DNA from: Salinispirillum marinum
Lineage (GTDB): Bacteria > Pseudomonadota > Gammaproteobacteria > Pseudomonadales > Natronospirillaceae
Length of the DNA stretch: 64,000 nucleotides
Direction: 5' to 3' (one strand)
NCBI RefSeq assembly: GCF_042651565.1
Contig: NZ_JBHSDF010000002.1
The position numbers and the translations under genes are program-made. Positions 1-9,282 of this stretch are shown here, piece by piece. A model generated the notes under the pieces. The model was given only the letters and a program-made list of their open reading frames with translations, searched no databases and was not told the origin of the DNA. Position 1 is the stretch's first letter. Every line of letters starts with the position of its first letter.

Positions 1-676
1 TGCCGCACATACCATTCATGCGCTCGTCCACGGCGTGCATGTGGTCTAATAAGGCTCTTATGGCCTGCGCAATAGGGTCGGGCATATCGGAAACCCCGTA
101 CGCATCAAAGCCTATTTTTTCGGCGATGGCTTGTCGTTTGTGCTCTGGGTCAATTGCATGGCTCGGACCCTTGATTACCCGACCGGGCACACCCACCACG
201 GTGGCTCCGGCAGGTACAGCTTTGGTCACCACGGAATTCGACCCGATACGTGCATTGGCTCCGACCGTAAAAGGCCCCAGTACTTTTGCGCCTGCACCCA
301 CCACCACGCCATCTTCCAGCGTCGGGTGACGCTTGCCTTTCTGCCAAGACGTGCCACCCAAGGTGACCCCCTGATAAATGGTCACATCGTCACCGATCTC
401 TGCCGTCTCACCAATTACAATACCCATACCATGATCAATGAAGAATCGCCGCCCGATGGTTGCACCCGGATGAATCTCAATGCCAGTGACCCAACGGGCA
501 AAGGTCGAGAGAAACCGCGCCAGCCACTTGAATTTCAGTTGCCATAGTTTGTGCGCCAAACGATGGAACATCACCGCATGCAGGCCCGGATAGGTGGTCA
601 GAACTTCAAAGGTATTGCGCGCTGCTGGATCGCGGTCGAATACACTGGCAATGTCTTCCCGCACGGTCTTAAACAT
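1..676 (-). CDS. cysE: Serine O-acetyltransferase CysE (3' end cut by window)
   Basis: Transfers acetyl from acetyl-CoA to serine, the first step of cysteine synthesis, in the cytoplasm. The minus strand reads MFKTVREDIASVFDRDPAAR, then HRLAHKLW, then the HPGATIGRRFFIDHGMGIVI segment (catalytic His-Asp region) and a left-handed beta-helix of hexapeptide repeats (VTIYQGVTLGGT, RHPTLEDGVVVGAGAKVLG). About 225 residues are visible and the C-terminus lies beyond position 1. The start ATG at 674-676 overlaps the stop of trmJ by 8 bases, so the two genes are probably co-transcribed and coupled. The family identity is clear; only the missing tail is unknown. Confidence 0.93.
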   Translation of the reverse strand, partial: MFKTVREDIASVFDRDPAARNTFEVLTTYPGLHAVMFHRLAHKLWQLKFKWLARFLSTFARWVTGIEIHPGATIGRRFFIDHGMGIVIGETAEIGDDVTIYQGVTLGGTSWQKGKRHPTLEDGVVVGAGAKVLGPFTVGANARIGSNSVVTKAVPAGATVVGVPGRVIKGPSHAIDPEHKRQAIAEKIGFDAYGVSDMPDPIAQAIRALLDHMHAVDERMNGMCG

Positions 677-1415
677 GGTCGCCTCGTTTCAGGGTTTTTT
701 GCGTTTGACTGACAATGCCCCGCAAAATATTCAATTCGGTGGGCTCTGGCTGACCGCGCATATAAAAGCGGCGCAACTTCAACATGAGCTGACGTAGGTT
801 ATTGGGGTCGGCAAAGTCAATATCAACCAACATTGCTTGCAGGTGCAGAAAAAAACCTTCGAGATCCTCCGCTTTAGCCCTCGGCCGCGCCTCTACCTCT
901 AACGCCTCGACAGCCATGGTCGCCATGCGCAATTCGTACGCAATCACCTGCACCGCCGCCGCAATATTGAGTGAGCTGTAATCCGGATTGGCGGGAATGT
1001 GCACATGATAGTGACAGCGCGCCAACTCCTCATTCGTGAGGCCGCTGCGCTCTCGACCGAAGAGAATTGCGACATCGTCGTCGGCATCCACACTGGCCAA
1101 GGTTTGCGGCAGCTCGCGCGGGGTCAACATGGGCCACGGCAAAGCGCGATCACGGGCGCTGGTACCGACCACCAACGAGCAACCCGCTAAGGCATCGTCC
1201 AAGGTGTTAACCACGTGCATTTGTTGCAACACGTCATCCGCCCCGGAGGCGCGTGCTAACGCTTCTTCTGTCAACGGGTCCTGCTGCGGATTTACCGCCA
1301 CCAACCGTGTTAGCCCCATCGTTTTCATGGCCCGAGCCGCCGCGCCTAAATTGGCGGACAGTGAGGTTTCCACCATCACCATTCGTACGCGTGACCAATG
1401 AGACGAACTGAGCAA
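669..1415 (-). CDS. trmJ: tRNA (cytidine/uridine-2'-O-)-methyltransferase TrmJ
   Basis: SPOUT-fold enzyme that methylates the ribose of residue 32 in the tRNA anticodon loop. The N-terminus (RVRMVMVETSLSANLGAAAR) is the typical SpoU opening. The SAM-binding knot motifs VAILFGRERSGLTNEEL and IPANPDYSSLNIAAAVQVIA are intact. At 248 residues it has the family's usual length. It is divergent from the suhB homologue and upstream of cysE, the same trmJ/suhB adjacency known in enterobacteria, which supports orthology. Confidence 0.93.
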   Translation of the reverse strand: MLSSSHWSRVRMVMVETSLSANLGAAARAMKTMGLTRLVAVNPQQDPLTEEALARASGADDVLQQMHVVNTLDDALAGCSLVVGTSARDRALPWPMLTPRELPQTLASVDADDDVAILFGRERSGLTNEELARCHYHVHIPANPDYSSLNIAAAVQVIAYELRMATMAVEALEVEARPRAKAEDLEGFFLHLQAMLVDIDFADPNNLRQLMLKLRRFYMRGQPEPTELNILRGIVSQTQKTLKRGDHV

Positions 1416-1505
1416 AGTTACTCTCCCTTAGCGTTGGTTTTCTGTTAGAATTCGCGGTTCTGTGCTTTTTAACATTCTCAATTATACAGGGGCTGAACAG
1501 CTACC

Positions 1506-2279
1506 ATGCATCCTACTCTTAATATTGCATTAAGAGCAGCCCATGCTGCTTCTGAAAAACTGGTTTACACACGTGAACACTGGGCTACTCTAACCGAAGA
1601 AGCGGGCAGCGTCGATGCCACGCTGCAAGGCCTGCACGTAGGGGCTGCCAAGCGCGCTTTTACGGTATTGCACAACGCCCACCCCACCCATACCGTGACC
1701 TGCCAGCAAACGGGAACCTTTGAGGTTCGTGACGCTGAGCCTGATATTCATTGGGATGTGGACGTTCTGCTTGGCCAAACCAATTACACCCGAGGTCTAC
1801 CAGGCTGCGGCGTATTGATTACGCAATGGCACAAAAAACGTATGGAACACGCGTGTTTAGTGTTCCCGTTTTTGAATTTGGAAATCATGGTATCGCGTGG
1901 CCGTGGCTTGCAAGTCAATGGCCGTCGAGTGCGTACCCAACAAGTCGACCGCTTGGCGCGCGCTTTTTTTGGTGGCGACATGCGGCAACCGGAAACCTTC
2001 GTGCAATTGTCTGCTGCCTGTGCGGAAACACGCATCAGCGGCTGTGCTTTGTTGGATATCGCGGATATGGCAGCGGGCAAGCTCGACGTGGTGGTGCTTA
2101 ATGGACTCTCGGCGTTGGAGATGGCGACGGCACAATTGCTGGCGACCGAAGCGGGCGCAGTAACCGGAAACTTATCCGGCGCACCCTTGACCGGTAACCA
2201 TGGCCACTTAGTCAGCGCGAACCCCCGGCTATTTAAAGCCACCGTTCAAGCCCTGCGCGAGAACGCCCAACAGGCGTAA
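1506..2279 (+). CDS. suhB: SuhB-like protein with lost phosphatase active site
   Basis: Inositol-monophosphatase fold, divergent from trmJ as in E. coli. The opening MHPTLNIALRAAHAASEKLV and the end GHLVSANPRLFKATVQALRE align well with SuhB. All three metal-site motifs are degenerate: EESG is QQTG at residues 67-70, DPLDGTTN is DVLLGQTN at 86-93 (second Asp is Leu), and WDFAAG is LEMATA at 204-209. Magnesium-dependent phosphatase activity is therefore unlikely. In E. coli the essential role of SuhB is in rRNA antitermination with Nus factors and does not need catalysis. I infer this copy keeps only that role, unless a second, catalytic homologue exists elsewhere. Confidence 0.85.
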   Translation: MHPTLNIALRAAHAASEKLVYTREHWATLTEEAGSVDATLQGLHVGAAKRAFTVLHNAHPTHTVTCQQTGTFEVRDAEPDIHWDVDVLLGQTNYTRGLPGCGVLITQWHKKRMEHACLVFPFLNLEIMVSRGRGLQVNGRRVRTQQVDRLARAFFGGDMRQPETFVQLSAACAETRISGCALLDIADMAAGKLDVVVLNGLSALEMATAQLLATEAGAVTGNLSGAPLTGNHGHLVSANPRLFKATVQALRENAQQA

Positions 2280-2312
2280 GCCCAACAGGCATTCATCACA
2301 GGAGCCGAACGG

Positions 2313-3410
2313 ATGCATGCACTGCAAATTGTTGCTGGTCAACGCGCCTATCAGCGTATTCGCGAGCGTGGCTTGCGAGCGACTGATGTACGCGCCGTTT
2401 TAGGGGCCTCTGGCGGCCCTAAATGGTTTGTTTTAAGCCATTTAGACCGTGAGTTGGCGCGCAGCTTCCTACCGCAGAATACGCGCAACATTCAATTGGT
2501 TGGATCTTCCATTGGTGCTTGGCGCATGGCATGTCATGCGGCCGCCGACCCGGTGGGGGCGCTAAAACGACTGGAAGAGGCGTATCTGCAGCAGCGCTTT
2601 GCCAAGGGCGCATCACCACAACACGTATCCGCCCAGTGTGAAGCCATGCTGCTTGAGGTGTTGGGTGATGAGTACAGCATGCAAGCCAATCGGCCGCTGA
2701 ACATCATCACGGCGCGCTGCAAAGGCGCCACCGCTGACGAACGTCGCTTACGTCAAGCGCTGGCGTTCGCCTGGGTAGCCACCGGCAATTTGGCCTCCCG
2801 CAAGACCCTGCGCTGGCACTTCGACCGACACATTGTACAAAGTGAACCCGGCACGCTGCCCGTTGATCATTTCAGTGACTTCCACACCACCGTCAGCAAG
2901 TTAACGCACAGTAATGTGCTACCGGCGCTGATGGCATCGGGTGCCATCCCGTTGGCTTTAGCCGGTGTGGAAAATATTCCCGGTTGTTCGGCCGGCGTGT
3001 ACCGCGATGGCGGCATGGTGGACTACCATTTCGACCTGCCCTTCAACACGCCCGATGGTGTGGTGCTCTATCCCCACTTTGCCCCGATGTTAAAACCGGG
3101 CTGGTTCGATAAGTCGTTGCATTGGCGCAAAGTGAATGAACAGCACTATCAAGATGTTGTGTTGATTACGCCATCGCCTGAGTTCATTGAGAAATTGCCA
3201 CACGGTAAGCTACCGGATCGAAGGGATTTTCAACGGATGACGGATCAAGATCGAATGGCCTATTGGCGTAAAGCGGTTTCATCCGGTGAACGCTTGGCCG
3301 AAGAATTCCATGACTGGGTGGCCCGTGGGGCAACCGGCTCCATTGTCATGCCCTTTAAGCCGGAGCACTATGCACGCCTTGGCACATCGATACAAAAGAA
3401 AGCCAGCTAA
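2313..3410 (+). CDS. Patatin-like phospholipase family protein
   Basis: Serine acyl hydrolase of the patatin fold, 365 residues, no signal peptide. The oxyanion-hole stretch GASGGPKW is near residue 31. The nucleophile elbow GSSIGAW (GxSxG) is near residue 63, and the Asp of the Ser-Asp dyad lies in YRDGGMVDYHF near residue 230. The start has a good ribosome site (AGGAG, 9 bases upstream). It follows the suhB-like gene by 33 bases in the same direction, so an operon is possible. The lipid substrate cannot be read from sequence. Confidence 0.8.
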   Translation: MHALQIVAGQRAYQRIRERGLRATDVRAVLGASGGPKWFVLSHLDRELARSFLPQNTRNIQLVGSSIGAWRMACHAAADPVGALKRLEEAYLQQRFAKGASPQHVSAQCEAMLLEVLGDEYSMQANRPLNIITARCKGATADERRLRQALAFAWVATGNLASRKTLRWHFDRHIVQSEPGTLPVDHFSDFHTTVSKLTHSNVLPALMASGAIPLALAGVENIPGCSAGVYRDGGMVDYHFDLPFNTPDGVVLYPHFAPMLKPGWFDKSLHWRKVNEQHYQDVVLITPSPEFIEKLPHGKLPDRRDFQRMTDQDRMAYWRKAVSSGERLAEEFHDWVARGATGSIVMPFKPEHYARLGTSIQKKAS

Positions 3411-3450
3411 ATAAAAAGGGGCCAGCCAAAAGGGATTTTAAAGCCCCTTA

Positions 3451-3552
3451 GGCGAAAAGCTGGCGCGGCAAAAAAGTTCGAGAACGCGCAGTTTACTTCA
3501 GTAATCGAGCAGTTTGAGAACTTTTTTAACAACGCCCCAGATTGAGAAAGAG
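3451..3552 (-). repeat. Structured intergenic repeat, copy 1 (likely two-way terminator)
   Basis: Lies between two genes that converge. Read on the minus strand it shares blocks with 17735-17889: CTCAATCTGG, CGTTGTTAAAAA, GTAAACT, and GCCAGNTTTTCGCCT. It folds into a long stem: CTGG pairs with CCAG at the base and AAAAAAGTTC with GAACTTTTTT above it. The second copy keeps the pairing with different bases. A further small hairpin (AGGGT/ACCCT, 3551-3567) abuts the secF stop. Confidence 0.6.
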
Positions 3553-3568
3553 GGTCTTTAAAACCCTT

Positions 3569-4528
3569 TTACTCTTTTAGCCAATCCGGCACATCCTCTT
3601 CCGTCTCGACCTCTTTCTTTTCGGGTCGCATCATATCGGCTTTCGACAAATTCATCTGCGCCAGCACGGCGGCTGAGATATACACCGATGAATACGTACC
3701 CACCACAATACCAATCAACAACGCCAAGCTGAACATGCGAATCAGCTCACCGCCAAAGACCAGTAAGGCAACCAGTACCAAAGCCGTCGTACCCGATGTC
3801 ACCATGGTTCGCCCAAGGGTTTGAGTCAAGGACAGGTCCACAATGTACAGCGTATCATCGCGCCGGACACTGCGGAAATTCTCCCGAATCCGATCCGCCA
3901 CCACGATACTGTCGTTCAATGAATAACCGACCACCGCCAGAACCGCAGCCAGTACCGTCAGGTCAAAATTCAACTGAAAGAACGAAAACACACCGACCAC
4001 AATGATCACGTCGTGAATCAACGCCACCACCGCGCCCACCGCGAACTTATATTGAAAGCGTAACGCGACATAGACCATCACCACAGCCAGGGCAAGAATC
4101 ATCCCCAAGCCACCTTTGTCACGAAGCTCTTCACCAACCGCGGGTCCGACAAACTCACTGCGGCGCAAGGACACATCGCTGCTGGTTTCAGCCTGCATCA
4201 AGGCCAGAATTTGATCACCCAACTGCGGGTTATCGTCCACACGCAACCGAATCATCACTTCGCGTTCAGTGCCAAAATATTGCACACGAGCTTCTTCAAA
4301 ACCTTCGCGGGCCAGCACCTCACGGACCTGGTTCAAATCTGCCGGTTCACTGTAGCCCAACTCCACCAAGGTACCACCGGTAAAGTCCAGACCAAAATTC
4401 AGCCCTTGGACAACCAAGGAACCGACGGAAGCCAGCATCAACAGCCCGGAAAACGCCAAGGCCAACATGCGCTTGGACATGAAAGGAATGACTTTCATGG
4501 CATTATTTTTCTCGGCTACTTCTGCCAT
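3569..4528 (-). CDS. secF: Protein translocase subunit SecF
   Basis: Inner-membrane partner of SecD, which uses the proton gradient to help finish protein export through SecYEG. The Sec motif LNFGLDFTGGTLVELGYSEP lies near residues 36-55, and six membrane spans and a C-terminal charged tail are visible. About 319 residues. I chose the ATG at 4528 over the upstream one at 4543 because a strong GGGAGG site sits 7 bases before it. This gives a 13-base overlap with the secD stop, typical of the secDF pair. Confidence 0.95.
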   Translation of the reverse strand: MAEVAEKNNAMKVIPFMSKRMLALAFSGLLMLASVGSLVVQGLNFGLDFTGGTLVELGYSEPADLNQVREVLAREGFEEARVQYFGTEREVMIRLRVDDNPQLGDQILALMQAETSSDVSLRRSEFVGPAVGEELRDKGGLGMILALAVVMVYVALRFQYKFAVGAVVALIHDVIIVVGVFSFFQLNFDLTVLAAVLAVVGYSLNDSIVVADRIRENFRSVRRDDTLYIVDLSLTQTLGRTMVTSGTTALVLVALLVFGGELIRMFSLALLIGIVVGTYSSVYISAAVLAQMNLSKADMMRPEKKEVETEEDVPDWLKE

Positions 4529-6402
4529 GACCAGACCTCCCAAATAGGTACCGATTTCAATGTACGGCCACCGTAGAACAAATTGACCAAACTGCGTGTT
4601 ACCACAATAGCGGTGAACATAGACGTTAGAATGCCTACCGACAGGGTGACGGCAAATCCTTTAACCGCGCCGGTACCGACCGCAAATAAAATAACGGCAA
4701 CAATCAACGTGGTCAGGTTCGCATCAAAAATGGTGGTAAAGGCACGATCAAAGCCTGCCGAGATGGCCGACTGCGGCGACTCACCATTGTTCAGCTCTTC
4801 ACGTATCCGCGAGAAAATCAGTACGTTGGCATCCACCGCCATACCGATGGTCAGTACAATACCGGCAATACCGGGCAAGGTCAGAGTTGCACCCAATAAC
4901 GACATAATGGCCACAATCAAGACCACGTTGACGCTGAGCGCGAGATTCGCCAATAAACCAAAGGTGCGATACCACAGCACCATGAACACCACGACGCCCA
5001 GCAAACCGATAATAACGGATGTGACACCCAAGCGTATGTTGTCGGCGCCCAAGCTCGGCCCAATGGTACGTTCTTCAACGAAGTACATAGGTGCGGCCAA
5101 TGCCCCGGCGCGCAGCAACAGCGCGAGCTCGGCAGCCTCAGCAGGGGACCGCATGCCGGTAATACGGAACGATGGCCCAAAAGCACTTTGAATGGTGGCC
5201 AAGCTGATTACGCTACGCTCTTCGACATTTTCATACTCAGCTATCCGCTCTCCGTTAACGGTGCGGTAACTGGTCACAGTTTTGTATTCGATGAACAGGG
5301 CACCCATGCGCTGGCCCACGTTGTTACGCGTCACCCGCATCATATTCGTACCACCGGAGCTGTTTAAGCTCACCGATACTTGCGGCAATCCGTTTTCGTC
5401 GTAGTCGGCACGCGCGTTGGTCACGTTGGTACCCGTTACAATCACATCGGTGCTCAAATCCGCAAAGGGTGCACCACCGGCGTTGTCACGCGTCGGGAAG
5501 CGCTGCACTTCTAATGGCGAAGCACCGGGCCGAGCTTCAAGACGGAACTCCAGCTCTGCCGCCGTGCCCAGTACCCGTTTTGCGGTCGCCGTGTCTTGCA
5601 CGCCCGGCAACTCTACGACAATGCGATCACGCCCTTGGCGCTGCACCAAAGGCTCGGCAACACCCAACTCATTGACACGGCTGCTCAGCGTGGTGAGGTT
5701 TTGCTCAATGGCATAGTCTTCGAATTCAATAATCCGCGCATCCGACAGGGTCATACGCAGCTGGAACAACGCACCACTGGTGCTGGTACTGCGCTCGAAT
5801 TCGGGAAAATTCTGCCGAATGTAATTTTCTCCGGCGGTGCGATCTTCGGTGGTACGGAAGCTGGCCACCACAGCCCTATCACCGTCAACATTGACGGCGG
5901 CATAACGGATGTTTTCGTCACGGAACTGGCGACGCAACGCGGCTTCATAATCGTCCAAGCGGTCGGCGATATAGGTTGGCATATCGACTTCCATTAGGAA
6001 GTGTACGCCGCCGCTCAAGTCAAGCCCCAAACTGAGGGGGCGGGCGCCCATGGCTTTAAGCCAGCCCGGCGTTGTATCCGCACGGTTGAGGGCGGCAATG
6101 TAGTCATCGCCCAACGCTTGCTGAACTAAGGACCGAGCCACTAATTGATCTTCGGCATTGGCTAAACGGATCAATAAACCCGTGCTGTCGTTGCGCTCGG
6201 CTAGGCGCACGGGAATTTGCGCATCCTCAAGGGTTCTCAATGCACGCTCTTCTACACTCGTAGTAACGGCGGCATTGGCGGATGACGCGGTGATTTGTAC
6301 GGCATAATCGGCGCGGTACAGATTAGGCAAACTGTAGAGTATCCCCAACGCCACCACGACGGCGACGAGGCAATATTTCCAGAGTGGGTATCGGTTGAGC
6401 AT
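4516..6402 (-). CDS. secD: Protein translocase subunit SecD
   Basis: Inner-membrane translocase subunit with a large periplasmic domain. The first membrane span is at residues 8-25. The LGLDLSGGVHFLMEVDMPTY motif of SecD sits near residue 125, and five spans lie in the last 180 residues (for example VLTIGMAVDANVLIFSRIRE). Its 628 residues compare with about 615 in E. coli. It lies between yajC (60 bases upstream) and secF (overlapping), the canonical order. Confidence 0.96.
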   Translation of the reverse strand: MLNRYPLWKYCLVAVVVALGILYSLPNLYRADYAVQITASSANAAVTTSVEERALRTLEDAQIPVRLAERNDSTGLLIRLANAEDQLVARSLVQQALGDDYIAALNRADTTPGWLKAMGARPLSLGLDLSGGVHFLMEVDMPTYIADRLDDYEAALRRQFRDENIRYAAVNVDGDRAVVASFRTTEDRTAGENYIRQNFPEFERSTSTSGALFQLRMTLSDARIIEFEDYAIEQNLTTLSSRVNELGVAEPLVQRQGRDRIVVELPGVQDTATAKRVLGTAAELEFRLEARPGASPLEVQRFPTRDNAGGAPFADLSTDVIVTGTNVTNARADYDENGLPQVSVSLNSSGGTNMMRVTRNNVGQRMGALFIEYKTVTSYRTVNGERIAEYENVEERSVISLATIQSAFGPSFRITGMRSPAEAAELALLLRAGALAAPMYFVEERTIGPSLGADNIRLGVTSVIIGLLGVVVFMVLWYRTFGLLANLALSVNVVLIVAIMSLLGATLTLPGIAGIVLTIGMAVDANVLIFSRIREELNNGESPQSAISAGFDRAFTTIFDANLTTLIVAVILFAVGTGAVKGFAVTLSVGILTSMFTAIVVTRSLVNLFYGGRTLKSVPIWEVWSWQK

Positions 6403-6461
6403 CGGACGATCCTATGAAAAAACAAGGCCCGGGATATCCGGGCCACGTATGAGGCGGGGGC

Positions 6462-6818
6462 TTAAAGTTGCTTTAAGGTGCCTTTAACCAAGGTCGCAGC
6501 GACCGCACTGCGTTGGAATTTCAATTCAACGCCTTCGGCTACTTCAGCCACCACAAAGTCGTCGCTGACTTTGGTGATCTTACCGGCCAAGCCGCCCACG
6601 GTAACAATTTCGTCGCCTTTGCTCAGGCTTTCCATCAACGCTTTATGCTCTTTTTGCTTCTTCGCTTGCGGACGCCACAGCAAAAAGTAAAAAATCAGTA
6701 CAAACAGACCCAGCATAATAAAAGAAGGGATTGGGCTGGGTGAACCTGCCGCTGCGGCCATGGCGGTGCCCGGTACTGCTAAGGCCAACATCGCTACCAC
6801 TGTCAATAACGTTTTCAT
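6462..6818 (-). CDS. yajC: Preprotein translocase accessory subunit YajC
   Basis: Small single-span membrane protein that associates with SecDF. At 118 residues it has the family length. It has an N-terminal signal-like segment, the membrane span IMLGLFVLIFYFLLWRPQAK and the conserved cytoplasmic motif GDEIVTVGGLAGKI. It lies directly upstream of secD on the same strand. Confidence 0.95.
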   Translation of the reverse strand: MKTLLTVVAMLALAVPGTAMAAAAGSPSPIPSFIMLGLFVLIFYFLLWRPQAKKQKEHKALMESLSKGDEIVTVGGLAGKITKVSDDFVVAEVAEGVELKFQRSAVAATLVKGTLKQL

Positions 6819-6902
6819 GCATATACTCCTAATGATTAAGTCTTGCCCTGCAATTCACCTGTATTTGGGCAAATCGCGGAAATTAAACCCTACCTAGGGC
6901 AA

Positions 6903-8036
6903 TTACCCCAAAGTAGGCGGTATCTGGCCCCGTTTAGCGTAGAACTCAGAGACAAAGGCCGACAAAGTACCCGATTCAATTGCCTGACGCAAACCCGCCA
7001 TCAAGCGTTGGTAGTAGCGCAGGTTGTGAATCGTATTCAACTGCGCGCCAAGCATTTCTTTGCATTTATCCAAATGATGCAGATAACTGCGCGAAAAATT
7101 CTTACAGGTGTAGCAGTCGCACTCCGGGTCCAACGGCCCGGTGTCGTGCCGATGCACGGCGTTGCGAATTTTCACCACACCTTCAGTGGTGAATAAATGG
7201 CCGTTGCGAGCGTTGCGCGTGGGCATAACGCAGTCAAACATATCCACGCCGCGCAGCACTGACTCGACCAAGTCTTCCGGTGTACCCACACCCATCAAGT
7301 ATCTTGGCTTATCAGCGGGCATCTCATGCGTAATGCCATCCAACACATGCATCATTTCATCTTTCGGTTCACCCACTGACAAGCCACCAATGGCATACCC
7401 ATCAAAGCCAATCCCGGTCAGCCCGGCCAGCGACCGTTGGCGTAACTCGGTGTACATACCGCCCTGAATAATGCCAAATAAGGCGGCGGGGTTATCGCCA
7501 TGCGCATCTTTGCTGCGTTGGGCCCAGCGCAGTGACAACTCCATCGACTTGCGTGCTTCATCCTGCGTCGCCGGATAGGGCGTGCACTCATCAAAAATCA
7601 TCACAATGTCGGAGCCCAGTTCACGCTGCACTTGCATGGCCTTTTCCGGCGTCAATTCTACCCGAGCACCGTCCACGGGTGACTTAAACACCACACCTTT
7701 TTCGCTGATTTTGCGCATCTCACCCAAACTGAACACCTGAAAGCCACCGCTATCGGTCAGAATAGGTCCTTGCCAGCCGTTAAAGTCGTGTAGATCGCCA
7801 TGTTCCTGAATGACGGCCGTTCCCGGCCGCAGCATCAAATGGAACGTATTACCAAGAATGATCTGGGCGCCGGTTTCCACGATATCACGCGGCAGCATCC
7901 CCTTGACCGTGCCATAGGTGCCAACCGGCATAAAACATGGGGTTTCAACTTGACCACGCGGAAAATCCAAGGTGCCGCGTCGTGCTTTGCCGTCGGTTTT
8001 GTGCAGAGTGAAATTCATAAAGCATTCGCGGCTCAC
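6903..8036 (-). CDS. tgt: Queuine tRNA-ribosyltransferase (TGT)
   Basis: Exchanges guanine-34 for preQ1 in the anticodon of tRNAs with GUN anticodons. Visible are VETPCFMPVGTYGTVKGM, the DSGGFQVFSLG active-site loop, CVMPTRNARNGHLF, and the zinc site CDCYTCKNFSRSYLHH. Two starts are possible. The GTG at 8036 overlaps the queA stop as GTGA and has AGGAG 8 bases upstream. The ATG at 8018 matches the usual N-terminus (MNFTLHKTDGKARRG) but has a poor ribosome site. I favour the GTG because of coupling, which adds six residues. Confidence 0.95.
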   Translation of the reverse strand: MSRECFMNFTLHKTDGKARRGTLDFPRGQVETPCFMPVGTYGTVKGMLPRDIVETGAQIILGNTFHLMLRPGTAVIQEHGDLHDFNGWQGPILTDSGGFQVFSLGEMRKISEKGVVFKSPVDGARVELTPEKAMQVQRELGSDIVMIFDECTPYPATQDEARKSMELSLRWAQRSKDAHGDNPAALFGIIQGGMYTELRQRSLAGLTGIGFDGYAIGGLSVGEPKDEMMHVLDGITHEMPADKPRYLMGVGTPEDLVESVLRGVDMFDCVMPTRNARNGHLFTTEGVVKIRNAVHRHDTGPLDPECDCYTCKNFSRSYLHHLDKCKEMLGAQLNTIHNLRYYQRLMAGLRQAIESGTLSAFVSEFYAKRGQIPPTLG

Positions 8037-9073
8037 GGCGTAATCTCCTGCGTGCGGGTGATGAACATGGCATCCCCGTAACTGAAAAATCGGTAACGTT
8101 CGGCAATGGCAGCGGCATAGGCTGCCATGATGTGTTCTTTACCGGCCAAGGCGCTGACCAACATCAATAGCGTCGATTGCGGCAAATGGAAATTGGTGAT
8201 CAAGGCATCCACCACCTGATATTGATAACCAGGGTAGATAAAGATACTGGAATCGCCTTGAAACGGTTGTATTTCGCCCGATTGCGCTGCACTTTCCAAG
8301 CTGCGCACACAGGTGGTGCCCACCGCCACCACACGACCTCCACGCGCTTTACACGCCCGCACCGCCGCCACCGTGTCTGCCCCGACCTCAATATATTCGG
8401 CGTGCATCACATGGTCTTCGACCTTATCTACCTTAACCGGTTGGAAAGTCCCCGCCCCGACATGCAAGGTCACAAAGGTTTGTTCAATGCCCTTGTCACG
8501 CAATGCTTGCAATAACGGCTCATCAAAATGCAAACCCGCTGTGGGTGCTGCAACGGCACCTTCCACTTGCGCATAAACCGTCTGGTAGCGTTCCCGGTCG
8601 GACTGTTGATCTTCCCGGTCAATGTATGGCGGCAAAGGGATATGGCCTTGTTGGTGCAAGACAGACAGCCAATTTAATCCCGGCGCCAAGCACAGCTCAA
8701 ACAAGGCTTCACGCCGCCCTGTTACCTGTACTTCTCCGCCCTGCTCCAACAACAATGCCGAGCCAGGTTTGGGCGAACGACTGGAACGAACATGCGCCAA
8801 CGCCGATCGGTCGTCTATCATGCGCTCAATGAGTATCTCAACCTTACCGCCGCTGACCTTCTGACCAAACAGACGAGCAGGAATCACACGGGTATTGTTC
8901 AGCACCAACAAATCACCCGGTTGGAGGATATCCAATACCTCACGGAATTGTCCGTGCTTCATGGCACCGGTCGTACCGTCGAGCTGCAACAATCGGCTGC
9001 CAGTCCGTTCTGGGGTGGGAAAACGTGCTATGAGTTCATTGGGCAAATCAAAATCAAAATCCGCAACGCGCAT
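8033..9073 (-). CDS. queA: S-adenosylmethionine:tRNA ribosyltransferase-isomerase
   Basis: Converts preQ1-tRNA to epoxyqueuosine-tRNA, the step after Tgt. Typical motifs are FDLPNELIARFPTPERTGSRLL at the N-terminus, NNTRVIPARLFG, VEGAVAAPTAGLHFDEPLL and FHLPQSTLLMLVSALAG. It is 346 residues, the family's usual length. It is the first gene of the queA-tgt pair and overlaps tgt by four bases. Confidence 0.96.
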   Translation of the reverse strand: MRVADFDFDLPNELIARFPTPERTGSRLLQLDGTTGAMKHGQFREVLDILQPGDLLVLNNTRVIPARLFGQKVSGGKVEILIERMIDDRSALAHVRSSRSPKPGSALLLEQGGEVQVTGRREALFELCLAPGLNWLSVLHQQGHIPLPPYIDREDQQSDRERYQTVYAQVEGAVAAPTAGLHFDEPLLQALRDKGIEQTFVTLHVGAGTFQPVKVDKVEDHVMHAEYIEVGADTVAAVRACKARGGRVVAVGTTCVRSLESAAQSGEIQPFQGDSSIFIYPGYQYQVVDALITNFHLPQSTLLMLVSALAGKEHIMAAYAAAIAERYRFFSYGDAMFITRTQEITP

Positions 9074-9108
9074 GCCTAGGCTACCGGCTGTTTTAGGGGC
9101 CGCCTAGT

Positions 9109-9219
9109 TTACCCATTGCGCGCACGCAATGCATCTTTCATCCGCTTGTCATGCTGTTCACGTATCAAGTGCGATGTGCCACAATTGTCGCACCAACGAG
9201 CAATTCCCCATTGCGCCAT
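9109..9219 (-). CDS. Possible 36-residue protein with a CxxC pair
   Basis: The short open frame begins MAQWGIARWCDNCGTSHLI and ends in a charged stretch rich in Arg, Lys, Asp. An in-frame stop lies just upstream. There is a single CxxC motif, too little for a known zinc fold. No clear ribosome site precedes the ATG. It lies in the otherwise empty gap upstream of queA, so it could also be part of the queA leader. I do not recognise it. Confidence 0.3.
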   Translation of the reverse strand: MAQWGIARWCDNCGTSHLIREQHDKRMKDALRARNG

Positions 9220-9282
9220 GACGCGCCATAGGGTCTACTCATTACGCACTTGCGAACAACCAAGCAATACAGGAATCACTCG

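Noticed and set aside
131..547. Long plus-strand frame opposite cysE
   Set aside because: Antisense shadow of cysE, whose protein motifs are unambiguous.
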